DNA of 64,000 bases from assembly GCA_051252095.1 (NCBI GenBank), contig JBPOFK010000009.1, positions 42,830 to 106,829 of the forward strand, given 5' to 3'. The position numbers were made by a program, and so were the translations under genes. The notes beneath the pieces were generated by a model that was not told where the DNA came from, did not search any database, and saw only the letters and a list, made by a program, of their open reading frames with translations. The stretch is from GCA-2401735 sp051252095 (lineage in GTDB: Bacteria > Pseudomonadota > Gammaproteobacteria > Burkholderiales > Methylophilaceae). Shown one piece after another: positions 25,132-35,008 of the stretch (position 1 is its first letter; every line of letters begins with the position of its first letter).

Positions 25132-26046
25132 ATGCATATACATGTACTAGGCTCGGGTGCTGGAGGTGGATTCCCTCAGTGGAACTGTAATTGTGAGAAT
25201 TGTAAAGGTGTTCGCGCAGGAACAATCAAAGCAACACCACGCACACAATCGTCAATTGCGGTTAGTGCTAATGGTACGGATTGGATATTATTCAACGCAT
25301 CCCCCGATATCAAAAAACAATTAGATGATTTTCCAGCCATGCAACCTGCTCGCCAGGTCCGTGATACGGCAATCAGTGCAATCGTCATTACGGATGCACA
25401 AATTGATCACGTGACTGGTTTATTGACATTACGCGAGCACAACAAGCCTTGGGACATATACTGTACCGATGCAGTAAAAGATGATTTAACTACTGGCTTC
25501 CCAGTGTTTAACATATTAGGACATTTCCGCGGCATTAATCATCATGAAATAGCGACAGATCAATCCCCATTTACCATTCCATCAGCGGAAGGTATTGAAT
25601 TTATTGCTGTGCCTCTACTGAGTAATGCGCCACCCTACTCACCGCGCCGAGATAACACAGTGCCAGGGGATAATGTGGGTATGAATATTAAAGATACACG
25701 TACTGGGAAAAGTTTATTCTATGCGCCTGGATTAGGTGTGGCGGAGTCACATGTATTAGAGTATATGCGTAACGCAGATTGTATTTTAGTTGATGGTACG
25801 GTTTGGACAGATGATGAAATGTCTAAAGAAGGCATTAGTAATAAGCGTGCTAGTGAAATGGGGCATTTGGACCAGTCCAGTGATGGTGGCATCATGAGTA
25901 TATTAAATGCTATGGAAAAACCACGTAAAATTTTGATTCATATCAATAACACCAACCCGATTTTAAATGAAGATTCACCACAGCGAGCGACCTTGAATGC
26001 AGCAGGCATTGAGTTAGCTTATGACGGTATGGATATTACGCTTTAG
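25132..26046 (+). CDS. pqqB: PQQ biosynthesis protein PqqB
   Basis: 304 residues, metallo-beta-lactamase fold. The N-terminus HVLGSGAGGGFPQWNCNCENCKG is diagnostic of PqqB, including its cysteine-rich zinc-binding segment. TDAQIDHVTGLLTLRE (about 84-99) replaces the classical HxHxDH. The C-terminal MGHLDQSSDGG and ILIHINNTNPIL segments are also typical. PqqB has been shown to hydroxylate the tyrosine of the processed precursor. It is in the operon pqqABCDE, 12 nt before pqqC. Confidence 0.96.
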   Translation: MHIHVLGSGAGGGFPQWNCNCENCKGVRAGTIKATPRTQSSIAVSANGTDWILFNASPDIKKQLDDFPAMQPARQVRDTAISAIVITDAQIDHVTGLLTLREHNKPWDIYCTDAVKDDLTTGFPVFNILGHFRGINHHEIATDQSPFTIPSAEGIEFIAVPLLSNAPPYSPRRDNTVPGDNVGMNIKDTRTGKSLFYAPGLGVAESHVLEYMRNADCILVDGTVWTDDEMSKEGISNKRASEMGHLDQSSDGGIMSILNAMEKPRKILIHINNTNPILNEDSPQRATLNAAGIELAYDGMDITL

Positions 26047-26058
26047 GAGAATCTAGAT

Positions 26059-26820
26059 ATGAGTGACACAAACAATAATTTAAAACCTTGGTCCCGTGAG
26101 GAGTTTGAAGAAAACTTGCGCGAAAAGGGTAAGGGATATCATATTTATCATCCATTTCATGTGATGATGTATGAGGGCAAGCTGACAAAGGAACAATTGC
26201 AAAGTTGGGTAGCGAACCGATTTTACTATCAAATTGCGATTCCGATGAAAGATGGTGCCATTTTGTCTAACTGTCCAGATGTAGAAGTGCGTAAACAGTG
26301 GATTGTGCGCATTACAGATCATGATGGTATTGATGATGCAATGGGTGGTATTGAAGCATGGATTCAATTAGGAAAAGCCGTTGGTCTTACACGTGAACAA
26401 GTGACTAGTTTGAAAATGGTCACACCAGGCGTTAGATTTGCTGTTGATGCTTATATCAATTTTGCAAAACAAAGACCATGGCAAGAAAGTGTATGTTCAA
26501 GTTTGACGGAGTTATTTGCACCACATATTCATCAACAACGGATTAGCTCGTGGCCTAGCATGTATCCTTGGATTGACGAAAGTGGCTTAGTATATTTCAA
26601 AAAACGTCTTACTGAAGCGAGAAGAGATGTCGAGCAAGGCTTAGATGTAACATTGAATTACTTTAGTCAGTCGCGAGAAATGCAAATGAAAGCATTAGAT
26701 ATACTGCAGTTTAAGTTGAATGTGCTTTGGGTTATTGCTGATTCCATTATGTTGCAATCAACGAAAATAACGACTGAAGGCCAAGCATATACACCGCAAC
26801 CAGTCATTGAGATTAAGTAG
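26059..26820 (+). CDS. pqqC: Pyrroloquinoline-quinone synthase PqqC
   Basis: 253 residues, all-helical heme-oxygenase-like fold. KGKGYHIYHPFHVMMYEGKL near residues 21-40, WVANRFYYQIAIPMKDGAILSNCPD (about 50-74) and RITDHDG (about 93-99) are the conserved active-site segments. It performs the last step, ring closure and eight-electron oxidation to PQQ with O2. The stop codon abuts the pqqD ATG (TAG ATG), so translation is probably coupled. Confidence 0.97.
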   Translation: MSDTNNNLKPWSREEFEENLREKGKGYHIYHPFHVMMYEGKLTKEQLQSWVANRFYYQIAIPMKDGAILSNCPDVEVRKQWIVRITDHDGIDDAMGGIEAWIQLGKAVGLTREQVTSLKMVTPGVRFAVDAYINFAKQRPWQESVCSSLTELFAPHIHQQRISSWPSMYPWIDESGLVYFKKRLTEARRDVEQGLDVTLNYFSQSREMQMKALDILQFKLNVLWVIADSIMLQSTKITTEGQAYTPQPVIEIK

Positions 26821-27108
26821 ATGAATGAAACGAATATTACAGACGCTGATATCTATGCAATAGCACCACATCATCGCTTTCAGTGGGAAGAGGCGCAAAA
26901 TAGTTACGTCATTCTTTTTCCAGAGGGTATGGTTAAATTGCATGGGGGTGCAGGTGAGATTTTAAAACGCGTTAACGGTGAGGTCACTGTTGGCAGTATT
27001 GTTAACGAATTAAAATCTGCTTTTCCAGATGCGCCAGATATTGAAAAGGATATTTATGGTATGTTTGATTTGGCATTAGGAAAAGCTTGGATAACAAAAG
27101 TTAACTAA
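26821..27108 (+). CDS. pqqD: PqqA-binding chaperone PqqD
   Basis: 95 residues, the PqqD/RRE fold. APHHRFQWEEAQNSYVILFPEGMVKL and GAGEILKRVNGEVTVGSIVNEL are the conserved parts; the second includes the recognition helix. PqqD binds the PqqA peptide and presents it to PqqE. It begins directly after the pqqC stop and ends 16 nt before pqqE. Confidence 0.96.
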   Translation: MNETNITDADIYAIAPHHRFQWEEAQNSYVILFPEGMVKLHGGAGEILKRVNGEVTVGSIVNELKSAFPDAPDIEKDIYGMFDLALGKAWITKVN

Positions 27109-27124
27109 GCATTAGGAGTAACAA

Positions 27125-28357
27125 ATGACACAAAATTCATTAGGTGAATCAGTTGTACAAAAAACTGTTCAAAGCGGAAGCCAAAAGAACAATGGTGTTG
27201 CTGCTAACATCACCCAAACACAACCACTCTGGCTATTGGCAGAGGTGACATACCGTTGTCCATTACATTGTGCGTTTTGTTACAACCCAACTGACTACAA
27301 CAAACATACGCAAAATGAGCTGTCGACAGAGCATTGGATAAAAGCACTGCGCGAAGCGCGCAAAATGGGCGCCATACAACTTGGTATCTCTGGCGGCGAA
27401 CCCCTGTTGCGTGATGATATCGAAGAAATCGTTGTTGAAGCCAAGCAGCTTGGCTATTACAGTAATTTGATTACCTCTGGCGTAGGCCTAACGGAAAAAC
27501 GTATTCAAGCCTTTAAAGAAGGTGGTTTAGATCATATACAACTTTCTATGCATGATATTACCGAAGAAATTAACAATTTCATCACCAATACCAAAACATT
27601 TGAGCTAAAGAAAAAAGTAGCCGCAATGATTAAGAGTCATGGCTATCCAATGGTACTTAACGTTGTGATTCACCGCTATAACATTGGCCATATGAAAGAA
27701 ATTTTAGAGATGGCGGAAGCACTGGGCGCAGATTACATTGAGCTTGCCAATACACAATATTATGGCTGGTCTTTGGTCAATCGAAGCCAATTGATGCCAC
27801 TGAAGGAACAAGTCGAAGAAGCTGAGCGCATCACAAATGAATTTAGAGAAAAAGCTGGTAGTAAAATGAAGATATTCTTCGTCGTACCAGACTATTTTGG
27901 GGATAGACCTAAAAAATGCATGAATGGCTGGGGTGAAGTATTCATGATTGTGACGGCAAATGGCGATGTACTGCCATGTCATTCAGCACGTGTATTGCCG
28001 GGCATGGAGTTTCCGAATGTACGTGATCATGGCCTTGATTATGCTTGGAAAGATTCACCTGCGTTTAATAAATACCGTGGCGACGCATGGATGAAAGAGC
28101 CATGCCGAACATGTCCAGAAAAAGAAAATGATTTAGGCGGTTGTCGTTGTCAGGCATTCTTGCTATCAGGTGATGCAGAGAGTGCTGACCCAGTTTGTTC
28201 ATTGTCGCCCAATCATCATCTGATCGAAAAAGCGATTGAAGACTCAAAAAACCCAGTATTATCTGAGCAACCCATTATATTTAGAACAGATAAAAATTCT
28301 AAAAAATATGTTGAAGGTGATAAAGAGCGGGTTGAAGATTTTCATGCTTTGCCATAA
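27125..28357 (+). CDS. pqqE: Radical-SAM PqqA peptide cyclase PqqE
   Basis: 410 residues. The radical-SAM cysteines are Cys45, Cys49 and Cys52 (CPLHCAFC), followed by GISGGEPLLRDD (about 97-108). A C-terminal SPASM domain carries auxiliary Fe-S cysteines (CMNGWGEVF, LPCHSARVL, CRTCPEKENDLGGCRCQAF). The N-terminal 30 residues are longer and more polar than in many homologues. It forms the C-C bond between Glu15 and Tyr19 of PqqA. PQQ then serves periplasmic alcohol dehydrogenases such as methanol dehydrogenase, which are not in this window. Confidence 0.97.
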   Translation: MTQNSLGESVVQKTVQSGSQKNNGVAANITQTQPLWLLAEVTYRCPLHCAFCYNPTDYNKHTQNELSTEHWIKALREARKMGAIQLGISGGEPLLRDDIEEIVVEAKQLGYYSNLITSGVGLTEKRIQAFKEGGLDHIQLSMHDITEEINNFITNTKTFELKKKVAAMIKSHGYPMVLNVVIHRYNIGHMKEILEMAEALGADYIELANTQYYGWSLVNRSQLMPLKEQVEEAERITNEFREKAGSKMKIFFVVPDYFGDRPKKCMNGWGEVFMIVTANGDVLPCHSARVLPGMEFPNVRDHGLDYAWKDSPAFNKYRGDAWMKEPCRTCPEKENDLGGCRCQAFLLSGDAESADPVCSLSPNHHLIEKAIEDSKNPVLSEQPIIFRTDKNSKKYVEGDKERVEDFHALP

Positions 28358-28447
28358 ACAAAACAGGTTTTAGCCTTTTATTTGGCGGCTTCGCCAAAAT
28401 AAACTGCTTTATAGTAACCCTTAATTACACCAAGATTAAGGTATGTT

Positions 28448-29266
28448 ATGTTAGGCAGAAGACCAACAGCATTTGTTTTAACCTCCAGCAATCATGGCAC
28501 AATGATTGTCAATCGCCATGATTACCATATCCCAGATGGTGTAAATGGTTATGGTGTTGGCTATCAGTTATTAAATAACAGCTGTTTTGATCCTGAAGAA
28601 GTTAATTTTGCATTGGCTATCTTAACGTTAAGACATAAATACTTTGGAGATGGTGTTGTTGGCATCGACTGTGGTGCCAACCTTGGCGTTCATACTGTCG
28701 AGTGGTCAAAACATATGTATGGCTGGGGTAATGTGCATGCATTCGAAGCACAAGAACGCGTTTATTATGCTTTAGCAGGGAATCTGGCCATTAATAACTG
28801 TCTAAATGCGAGTGCTTATTATGCGGCTGTTGGAGCTGAGTGTGGTCAAATCAAAATACCACTTGCTGATAGCTTAACGCCAGCGAGTTTTGGTAGTTTA
28901 GAAATTAAACAAAATCCAAATAACGAGTTTATTGGTCAAGTATTAGACTATAGCGAAGAGTCGATGCAGACAGTCGAGTTAAGAAATTTAGATGCTTATG
29001 GTTTACCTAGAGTTGATTTCATTAAAATTGATGTAGAAGGCATGGAAACCGATGTGTTAGTAGGTGCAGCTGAAACGATAGCACGTTGCAAACCAGCAAT
29101 GATGATAGAAATCATTAAAACTGATAAACAAAAAGTTGAGCAGTTTTTGTTAGATAATCAATATAAAACCTATCCTATGGGTATTAATCTTTTAGCGGTG
29201 CATCAGGATGATGCAGTTAATCAGCACTTAAGTTTAAATAACGGACAACTTAGCCTTAATTTTTAA
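28448..29266 (+). CDS. FkbM-family SAM-dependent methyltransferase
   Basis: 272 residues. The SAM-binding motif GVVGIDCGANLGVHTVEWSK lies near residues 68-88. The FkbM signature DFIKIDVEGMETDVLVGAAETI is near 193-214 and is followed by KPAMMIEII. FkbM enzymes O-methylate sugars or polyketides; the substrate here is unknown. It starts 90 nt after pqqE on the same strand, with only a small hairpin (TTTGGCG/CGCCAAA, 28381-28398, no T tract) between, so co-transcription with pqq is possible. The N-terminal 40 residues are not recognised. Confidence 0.82.
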   Translation: MLGRRPTAFVLTSSNHGTMIVNRHDYHIPDGVNGYGVGYQLLNNSCFDPEEVNFALAILTLRHKYFGDGVVGIDCGANLGVHTVEWSKHMYGWGNVHAFEAQERVYYALAGNLAINNCLNASAYYAAVGAECGQIKIPLADSLTPASFGSLEIKQNPNNEFIGQVLDYSEESMQTVELRNLDAYGLPRVDFIKIDVEGMETDVLVGAAETIARCKPAMMIEIIKTDKQKVEQFLLDNQYKTYPMGINLLAVHQDDAVNQHLSLNNGQLSLNF

Positions 29267-29319
29267 TGATAAGTAGTTTGTTTTGGTACTATATGGTTTT
29301 AAAGCTATAAAAGATTTAA

Positions 29320-30504
29320 TTGAAAAATTCTAGTTTTGTTCTATCGCTTGTTTTAGCGAGCTTAGCAGCGCTTGCACCTTTTGCAATTGATACCTACTTA
29401 CCCGCATTTCATGTGATGGGTGAAAGTTTAGGCGCAACTGATATAGAAGTGCAGCAAAGCTTAACCTTTTATTTATTTCCTTATGCAGCAATGACCCTAT
29501 GGCATGGTGCTATATCCGATGCGATTGGGCGTATTACTACCATTAAATGGGGCTTGAGCGTCTTTGTTCTAGCCAGTATAGGTTGTGCATTAGCACCAAA
29601 TGTAGAGATGCTTTGGTTTTTTAGAGCGCTACAAGGCGCCGCTGGAGGTGCTGGCAATACGATTGCGCGTGCGATGGTGCGAGATTTATTTCAAGGTGCG
29701 CAGGCCCAGCGAGTGATGGCTACCGTCCAAATGTTATTTGGCATCGCCCCAGCAGTTGCGCCTATTATAGGTGGTTACTTATTAGGCATTAATTGGCATA
29801 TTATCTTCATCTTTCTTGCTTTCTATGCAGCAGTAAGCCTATGGGCAGCCGTTAAGTTTTTACCTGAGACGATGCCTGTTGAAAAACGTACCCAGCTCTC
29901 AGCTAGAAATGTAATCAATAACTATAAGAAAATTTTTAGTGATCATGAGTTTACAAAGCTTGTGATTGCGATTGGCGCCAATTTTTCTGGTTTTTTTATC
30001 TATGTATTAGCTAGCCCTGTTTTTTTGGGTAAGCACCTTGGTCTTAATCCACAGCAATATGGATATTTATTCATACCTACAGTGACCGGCATGATTTTAG
30101 GCTCTTATCTTGCAAAACATGTAGCAGGAAAATATGTGCCAAAAAATGTGGTTAAGATTTCTTATCTATGGATGGGCTTTATCTCACTCATTAATCTGAT
30201 AATTTGTTTGACCCAGCCCGTTGGATTAATTGCCAATATATTACCTGTAGCTTTATTTAATATTGGAATGGCGATGTGTATGCCAATTCTATCTATTGCG
30301 GCACTCGATCGACATAAAAAAATTCGTGGTACCGCTGCATCAGGTCAAGCGTTTATGCAAATGCTACTATCAACTGTGTCGGCAGGCATTGTCGTGCCAT
30401 TTGTTTGGTTTGCGCCATATGGATTAGCTGGCGCTATGGTTGTGTATGTTTGTATTGGACTATTCATGATTACACAAACACAACTTTGGCAAGCAAAAGT
30501 ATAA
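29320..30504 (+). CDS. Bcr/CflA family MFS drug exporter
   Basis: 394 residues from a TTG start at 29320; no ATG fits without losing the first membrane helix. It has about twelve hydrophobic helices. The Bcr/CflA landmarks are LAPFAIDTYLPAFHVMGESLGA (about 16-37, helix 1 and loop), GAISDAIGRITTIKWG (MFS loop 2-3 motif, about 64-79) and RALQGAAGGAGNTIARAMVRDLF (helix 4). It is predicted to export small drugs or metabolites by proton antiport; the substrate is not deducible. It lies 53 nt after the FkbM gene on the same strand. Confidence 0.87.
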   Translation: MKNSSFVLSLVLASLAALAPFAIDTYLPAFHVMGESLGATDIEVQQSLTFYLFPYAAMTLWHGAISDAIGRITTIKWGLSVFVLASIGCALAPNVEMLWFFRALQGAAGGAGNTIARAMVRDLFQGAQAQRVMATVQMLFGIAPAVAPIIGGYLLGINWHIIFIFLAFYAAVSLWAAVKFLPETMPVEKRTQLSARNVINNYKKIFSDHEFTKLVIAIGANFSGFFIYVLASPVFLGKHLGLNPQQYGYLFIPTVTGMILGSYLAKHVAGKYVPKNVVKISYLWMGFISLINLIICLTQPVGLIANILPVALFNIGMAMCMPILSIAALDRHKKIRGTAASGQAFMQMLLSTVSAGIVVPFVWFAPYGLAGAMVVYVCIGLFMITQTQLWQAKV

Positions 30505-30561
30505 AGCGTTAATCAAACACTTCAAATAATGCTTCATTAAACGGATGCATTGCCCTCATGA

Positions 30562-30591
30562 TTGTAATATCAAAAATAAATCTGACATAAT
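30562..30591 (+). promoter_or_regulatory. Candidate sigma-70 promoter for parE-parC
   Basis: TTGTAA (30562-30567) and CATAAT (30586-30591) with 18-nt spacing lie about 120 nt before parE, in the 209-nt gap after the MFS gene. The rest of this gap shows only short hairpins of 4-5 bp. The call rests on box similarity alone. Confidence 0.35.
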
Positions 30592-30713
30592 CTTTACCGT
30601 AGTGTGGTTAAAAGTGCGCTTAAAAATGTAGAATACAGGCTACTTATTTTTATTAAGTGTGAGGTGCTTATTTAAAACACCATACATTTTGCAATTGAAG
30701 GTAAAAGTTACAA

Positions 30714-32702
30714 ATGGCAGAAAAAGAATACGACGCGGATTCGGTTAAGGTTCTCCGTGGGTTAGAGCCTGTTCGTGCAAGGCCGGGCATGTACACGCGA
30801 ACAGAATCACCAACCCATATTGTACAAGAGGTAATTGATAACGCGGCAGATGAAGCATTAGGTGGGCATGCCACCAATATACACGTCACTTTATATAAAG
30901 ATGGTGCGGTAGCGGTCTCTGATAATGGGCGTGGCATTCCTGTTCAAATTCCTAAAGGTGAAACACAAGCAGCTGTTGAATTGGTTTTTGTGCAACTACA
31001 TGCCGGTGGTAAGTTCGATAAAGAAGATGAAAGCAGTTCTTATCGCTTTTCTGGTGGCTTACATGGTGTTGGAGTTTCTGTTACCAATGCGCTTTCAACC
31101 CGGTTAGATGTGCAAGTCAAACGTGATGGTAATATCTATCAAATTGCATTTGAGCATGGTGAGCGTGTTCAGCCCCTTGAAATCATTGGAAAATGTGCTA
31201 AAAAAGATACAGGCACCACCGTTAAATGTTGGCCAGACCCAAAGTACTTTGATGCACCAAAAGTCTCACTGACACAGCTAGAACACCTCATTAAATCAAA
31301 AGCGGTGTTACTGCGCGGTGTTACAGTTACTCTTGCTATTGAAAGCGAGAACGGCTTTGAAGAGAAGTCATGGACCTACAATGGCGGGTTGCCGCAGTAT
31401 CTAGAAGAACTCATCGGTGAGCGCCCGGTAGAAGAGGGGCAGGAAGCTGCGATTCCGATCATTTCTGGGGAATTTTACGCAGAAGAAAATTCGGATACCG
31501 TCTCAAAAGGGGAAGGCGCAATATGGGCTATTTCTTTTGGTTCAGGCGGTGGACGCGGTGAGTCTTATGTGAATTTAATTCCGACACTCTCTGGCGGAAC
31601 GCATGAAGCAGGTATGCGTAATGGTGTGTTTGAAGCCGTGAAAACGTTTATGGAGCATCACAGTATGATGCAGCGTGGCGTTAAAATCACTTCTGAAGAT
31701 GTGTGGAATAACGTGTGTTTTGTATTGGCAGCGAAAGTGCTAGACCCGCAATTTCAAGGTCAAACTAAAGAGAAGCTGACTAATCGTGATGCCATGAAAA
31801 TGATTGCGGCTTCTGTAAAGCCTATGATGGAAAACTGGCTGACGCAAAATGTAGACTTTGCCAAACGCATTTCCGATTTAGTAAACAGCACAGCGGCAGC
31901 GCGTAATAAATCAACACAAAAAATTGAAAAACGTAAAACCACGGGTATTAATCTAATGCCTGCTAAACTAACTGACTGTGAAGCAGCTGGCACGATGGAA
32001 GCAGAGCTTTTTCTAGTCGAGGGGGATTCTGCGGGCGGCAGTGCCAAAATGGGCCGCAATAATGAGTTTCAATCTTTATTGCCATTGCGCGGTAAAGTGC
32101 TGAATACTTGGGAGGTTGACGCGGGCCGTATCTTTGCTAACTCAGAAGTGCATGATATTTTTGTTGCACTCGGTATTGAGCCACATACCATGGATGATGA
32201 ACCTGATTTTTCTGGCTTACGTTACGGTAAATTGTGTTTGCTATCCGATGCTGACGTTGATGGCTCTCATATTCAAGTATTACTACTCACCTTGTTATTA
32301 AAGCATGCGCCTAAGTTGATTGAGCGTGGGCATGTGTATATTTCACAACCACCGCTATACCGCATTGATGTGCCAGCACAAGGTAAAAACAAACCCATGC
32401 GTAAGTTATATGTAGCCGATGAACTAGAAAAAATGACGACACTAGAAAAACTCAAACGGGAAGGCATCGCAGAAGACAAGCTATCAATTCAGCGCTTTAA
32501 AGGTTTGGGAGAAATGAATCCAGAACAACTATGGGAAACAACCTTATGCCCCGATACGCGTCGTTTAATACAAGTACGCTTATCAGAACTAGAAGCATCA
32601 ATATCGTTTGATATGTTTAATATGCTCATGGCTAAAAGCCAAGCACCAGCCCGTAAAGAATGGATAGAACGCCGCGGCAATGATGTGGAGGCTGATGTGT
32701 AA
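30714..32702 (+). CDS. parE: DNA topoisomerase IV subunit B
   Basis: 662 residues. The GHKL ATPase domain has EVIDNAADEALGG (about 37-49), VSDNGRGIPVQIP and GGLHGVGVSVTNAL. The TOPRIM domain has EGDSAGGSAKMGRN and SDADVDGSHI. Pairing with parC rather than recF/dnaN, and LRGLEPVRARPGMYT at the N-terminus, identify it as ParE rather than GyrB. It decatenates replicated chromosomes with ParC. Its TAA shares one base with the ATG of parC (32702). Confidence 0.95.
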   Translation: MAEKEYDADSVKVLRGLEPVRARPGMYTRTESPTHIVQEVIDNAADEALGGHATNIHVTLYKDGAVAVSDNGRGIPVQIPKGETQAAVELVFVQLHAGGKFDKEDESSSYRFSGGLHGVGVSVTNALSTRLDVQVKRDGNIYQIAFEHGERVQPLEIIGKCAKKDTGTTVKCWPDPKYFDAPKVSLTQLEHLIKSKAVLLRGVTVTLAIESENGFEEKSWTYNGGLPQYLEELIGERPVEEGQEAAIPIISGEFYAEENSDTVSKGEGAIWAISFGSGGGRGESYVNLIPTLSGGTHEAGMRNGVFEAVKTFMEHHSMMQRGVKITSEDVWNNVCFVLAAKVLDPQFQGQTKEKLTNRDAMKMIAASVKPMMENWLTQNVDFAKRISDLVNSTAAARNKSTQKIEKRKTTGINLMPAKLTDCEAAGTMEAELFLVEGDSAGGSAKMGRNNEFQSLLPLRGKVLNTWEVDAGRIFANSEVHDIFVALGIEPHTMDDEPDFSGLRYGKLCLLSDADVDGSHIQVLLLTLLLKHAPKLIERGHVYISQPPLYRIDVPAQGKNKPMRKLYVADELEKMTTLEKLKREGIAEDKLSIQRFKGLGEMNPEQLWETTLCPDTRRLIQVRLSELEASISFDMFNMLMAKSQAPARKEWIERRGNDVEADV

Positions 32703-34993
32703 TGAATGATGTAACCGACATAACAAAATTAGAACCTGATGACGATGCAGTCGCTATTGGTGCTTATGCAGAAGAAGCCTATTTATCCTATGCCATTTCT
32801 GTTGTAAAAGGCCGCGCCTTACCATCAGTTGAAGATGGTCAAAAACCCGTGCAACGTCGTATTTTATATGCGATGAAAGAAATGAATTTAGTCACTGGGG
32901 CAAAGCCAGTTAAATCTGCGCGCGTGGTCGGTAATGTACTCGGTATGTATCACCCGCATGGCGATAGCTCTGCCTATGAAGCCGCTGTGCGATTAGCACA
33001 GGATTTTACCCTACGTTATCCGCTCATTGACGGCCAAGGAAACTTTGGCTCGCGAGACGGTGATGGCGCAGCTGCTATGCGATATACGGAAATGCGTTTA
33101 TCCCCAATTGCCGATTTACTATTATCAGAAATTGACCGTGGTACGGTTGATTTCCAAAATAACTACGATGGTGCATTCCAAGAACCCGTGCTTTTACCAG
33201 CTCGCTTGCCGATGATGTTACTTAACGGTGCCTCTGGTATTGCCGTGGGGATGGCAACAGAAATGGTACCGCATAATATGCGTGAAGTCGCCAATGGCGT
33301 ATTACATGTGATGTCCAACCCTAATTGCACAACGACAGAGTTGATGGAACATATCCCTGGGCCAGACTGGCCAGGGGGAAGTCAGTTGATTACACAAACA
33401 GCTGATATTCATGAACTATATGACACAGGCCGTGGCTCATTAAGGCTGCGCGCACGCTGGGTAGTTGAACCGATGGCACGTGGACAGTGGCGTGTCATTA
33501 TTAATGAATTACCACATGGGGTGTCTGTTGAAACCATACAAAATGAAATTTTAGCGATTTCAAACCCAAAACCGAAAAAAGATAAAAAGGCCATTGATCA
33601 AGATCAGTTATTACTCAAGCAGGCGGCTTTGAGTATGATTGACACGGTGAAAAGTGAAGGGAAAAAAGACGTTCGCTTAATCATTGAACCAAAAACCAGC
33701 CGTGTGAATAGCGATGAAATGATGGCTTTCTTACTGCTCAATACTAGTCTAGAAGTCTCTTGCTCTGTCAATATGGTGATGATTGGTACAGATGGCCGCC
33801 CAACGCAAAAAAACATGCTCACCACCATTAAAGAGTGGATTAGCTTCCGCTTAGGTGTTGTGCAAAGACGTTGCCAATTTGACCTCGATAAAGTTAACAA
33901 GCGCATCCATATTTTAGAAGGCCGCATGATTGCCTTTTTAAATATTGATGAGGTGATTAAAGTCATTCGGAATTCAGATGAGCCAAAAGAAGACTTAATT
34001 GTTGCCTTTGATTTAACCGATATTCAAGCGGAAGATATTCTTGAAATTAGATTGCGCCAGCTAGCGCGATTAGAAGGCATTAAAATTGAGAAAGAATTAG
34101 AAAAACTACGTGAAGAAGCGGAGGGTTTAGAAGGTATATTGGGTAGTAATACCAAACTCAAAAACCTCACTGCACGTGAAATTAAGCAAGATGCGGAAAA
34201 ATATGGCGATGACCGCAGAACCTTAATTGAACCAGTGGAACGTTCACAAGGTAGTCAAAAATCATTTGTGGTTGATGAGCCTGTCACCATTTTACTTTCA
34301 AAAAATGGTTGGATACGCGCAAGACAAGGTCGCAATATAGATCGTGAAACCGTGAATTGGAAGGCCGGTGATAGCGAGCTAGCGCTTATAGAAACACGTA
34401 CTGTTAGACCAGTCGTTATTCTTGACTCTAATGGTCGCTGCTATGCTTTTGATGCCTCTAGCGTGCCAGGGGGTAAAGGCGATGGCATCCCAGTCAGTTC
34501 AATCATAGAGTTGCAAAATGGCGCTAATATCACTGCGGCCATATCTGGCGACGAAGAAGATAAATATCTTTTCACATCATCTAATAGCTACGGTTTTATT
34601 GCGCCACTTAAAGGCTTAATCGCAAGGCCAAAAGCGGGTAAAGCATTTATGAAGATAGATGAAGGTGCGAAAGCGCTACCGCCAATCAAGTTGGATAACA
34701 GTGAATATGTTGCTGCAATTTCATCAGAAAATAAATGTTTGATTTTTGCGCTTAATGAAATAAACGAATACCCCAATGGTGGTCGTGGCGTCCGCATAAT
34801 GGATATACCGAAAGGGGACACGTTGGACAACGTTGTACTCAGCGATGGTGAATCAGTTAACCTGATTGTAAAGGGAAAAGAGAAATCGATTAAAGGTGAT
34901 TTGTTCCTTAAGTGTTTAGGTAAGCGGGCAAGGAAAGGGACTGCGCTGCTAGCGGCGAGAGTCAAGCCTAAAAAGCAGAGGGGGTTGTTTTAG
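32702..34993 (+). CDS. parC: DNA topoisomerase IV subunit A
   Basis: 763 residues. The catalytic tyrosine is Tyr128 (AAAMRYTEMRLSPIADLL). The quinolone-region HPHGDSSAYEAAVR is at about 84-97. The shorter C-terminal domain lacks a GyrA box, supporting ParC. It overlaps parE by one nucleotide, so translational coupling is expected. Its 3' end faces the - strand metallopeptidase gene 15 nt away, without an obvious terminator between them. Confidence 0.96.
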   Translation: MNDVTDITKLEPDDDAVAIGAYAEEAYLSYAISVVKGRALPSVEDGQKPVQRRILYAMKEMNLVTGAKPVKSARVVGNVLGMYHPHGDSSAYEAAVRLAQDFTLRYPLIDGQGNFGSRDGDGAAAMRYTEMRLSPIADLLLSEIDRGTVDFQNNYDGAFQEPVLLPARLPMMLLNGASGIAVGMATEMVPHNMREVANGVLHVMSNPNCTTTELMEHIPGPDWPGGSQLITQTADIHELYDTGRGSLRLRARWVVEPMARGQWRVIINELPHGVSVETIQNEILAISNPKPKKDKKAIDQDQLLLKQAALSMIDTVKSEGKKDVRLIIEPKTSRVNSDEMMAFLLLNTSLEVSCSVNMVMIGTDGRPTQKNMLTTIKEWISFRLGVVQRRCQFDLDKVNKRIHILEGRMIAFLNIDEVIKVIRNSDEPKEDLIVAFDLTDIQAEDILEIRLRQLARLEGIKIEKELEKLREEAEGLEGILGSNTKLKNLTAREIKQDAEKYGDDRRTLIEPVERSQGSQKSFVVDEPVTILLSKNGWIRARQGRNIDRETVNWKAGDSELALIETRTVRPVVILDSNGRCYAFDASSVPGGKGDGIPVSSIIELQNGANITAAISGDEEDKYLFTSSNSYGFIAPLKGLIARPKAGKAFMKIDEGAKALPPIKLDNSEYVAAISSENKCLIFALNEINEYPNGGRGVRIMDIPKGDTLDNVVLSDGESVNLIVKGKEKSIKGDLFLKCLGKRARKGTALLAARVKPKKQRGLF

Positions 34994-35008
34994 CGGGCAG
35001 TAAGTTGA

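Noticed and set aside
27071..27086. TGGCATTAGGAAAAGC in pqqD as a sigma-54 promoter
   Set aside because: The GG and GC are separated by 11 nt rather than 10, and the site lies inside coding sequence.
28381..28398. Hairpin after pqqE as a terminator
   Set aside because: The TTTGGCG/CGCCAAA stem has no T tract on either strand, so I do not call it a terminator. It could still be a processing or pausing site.
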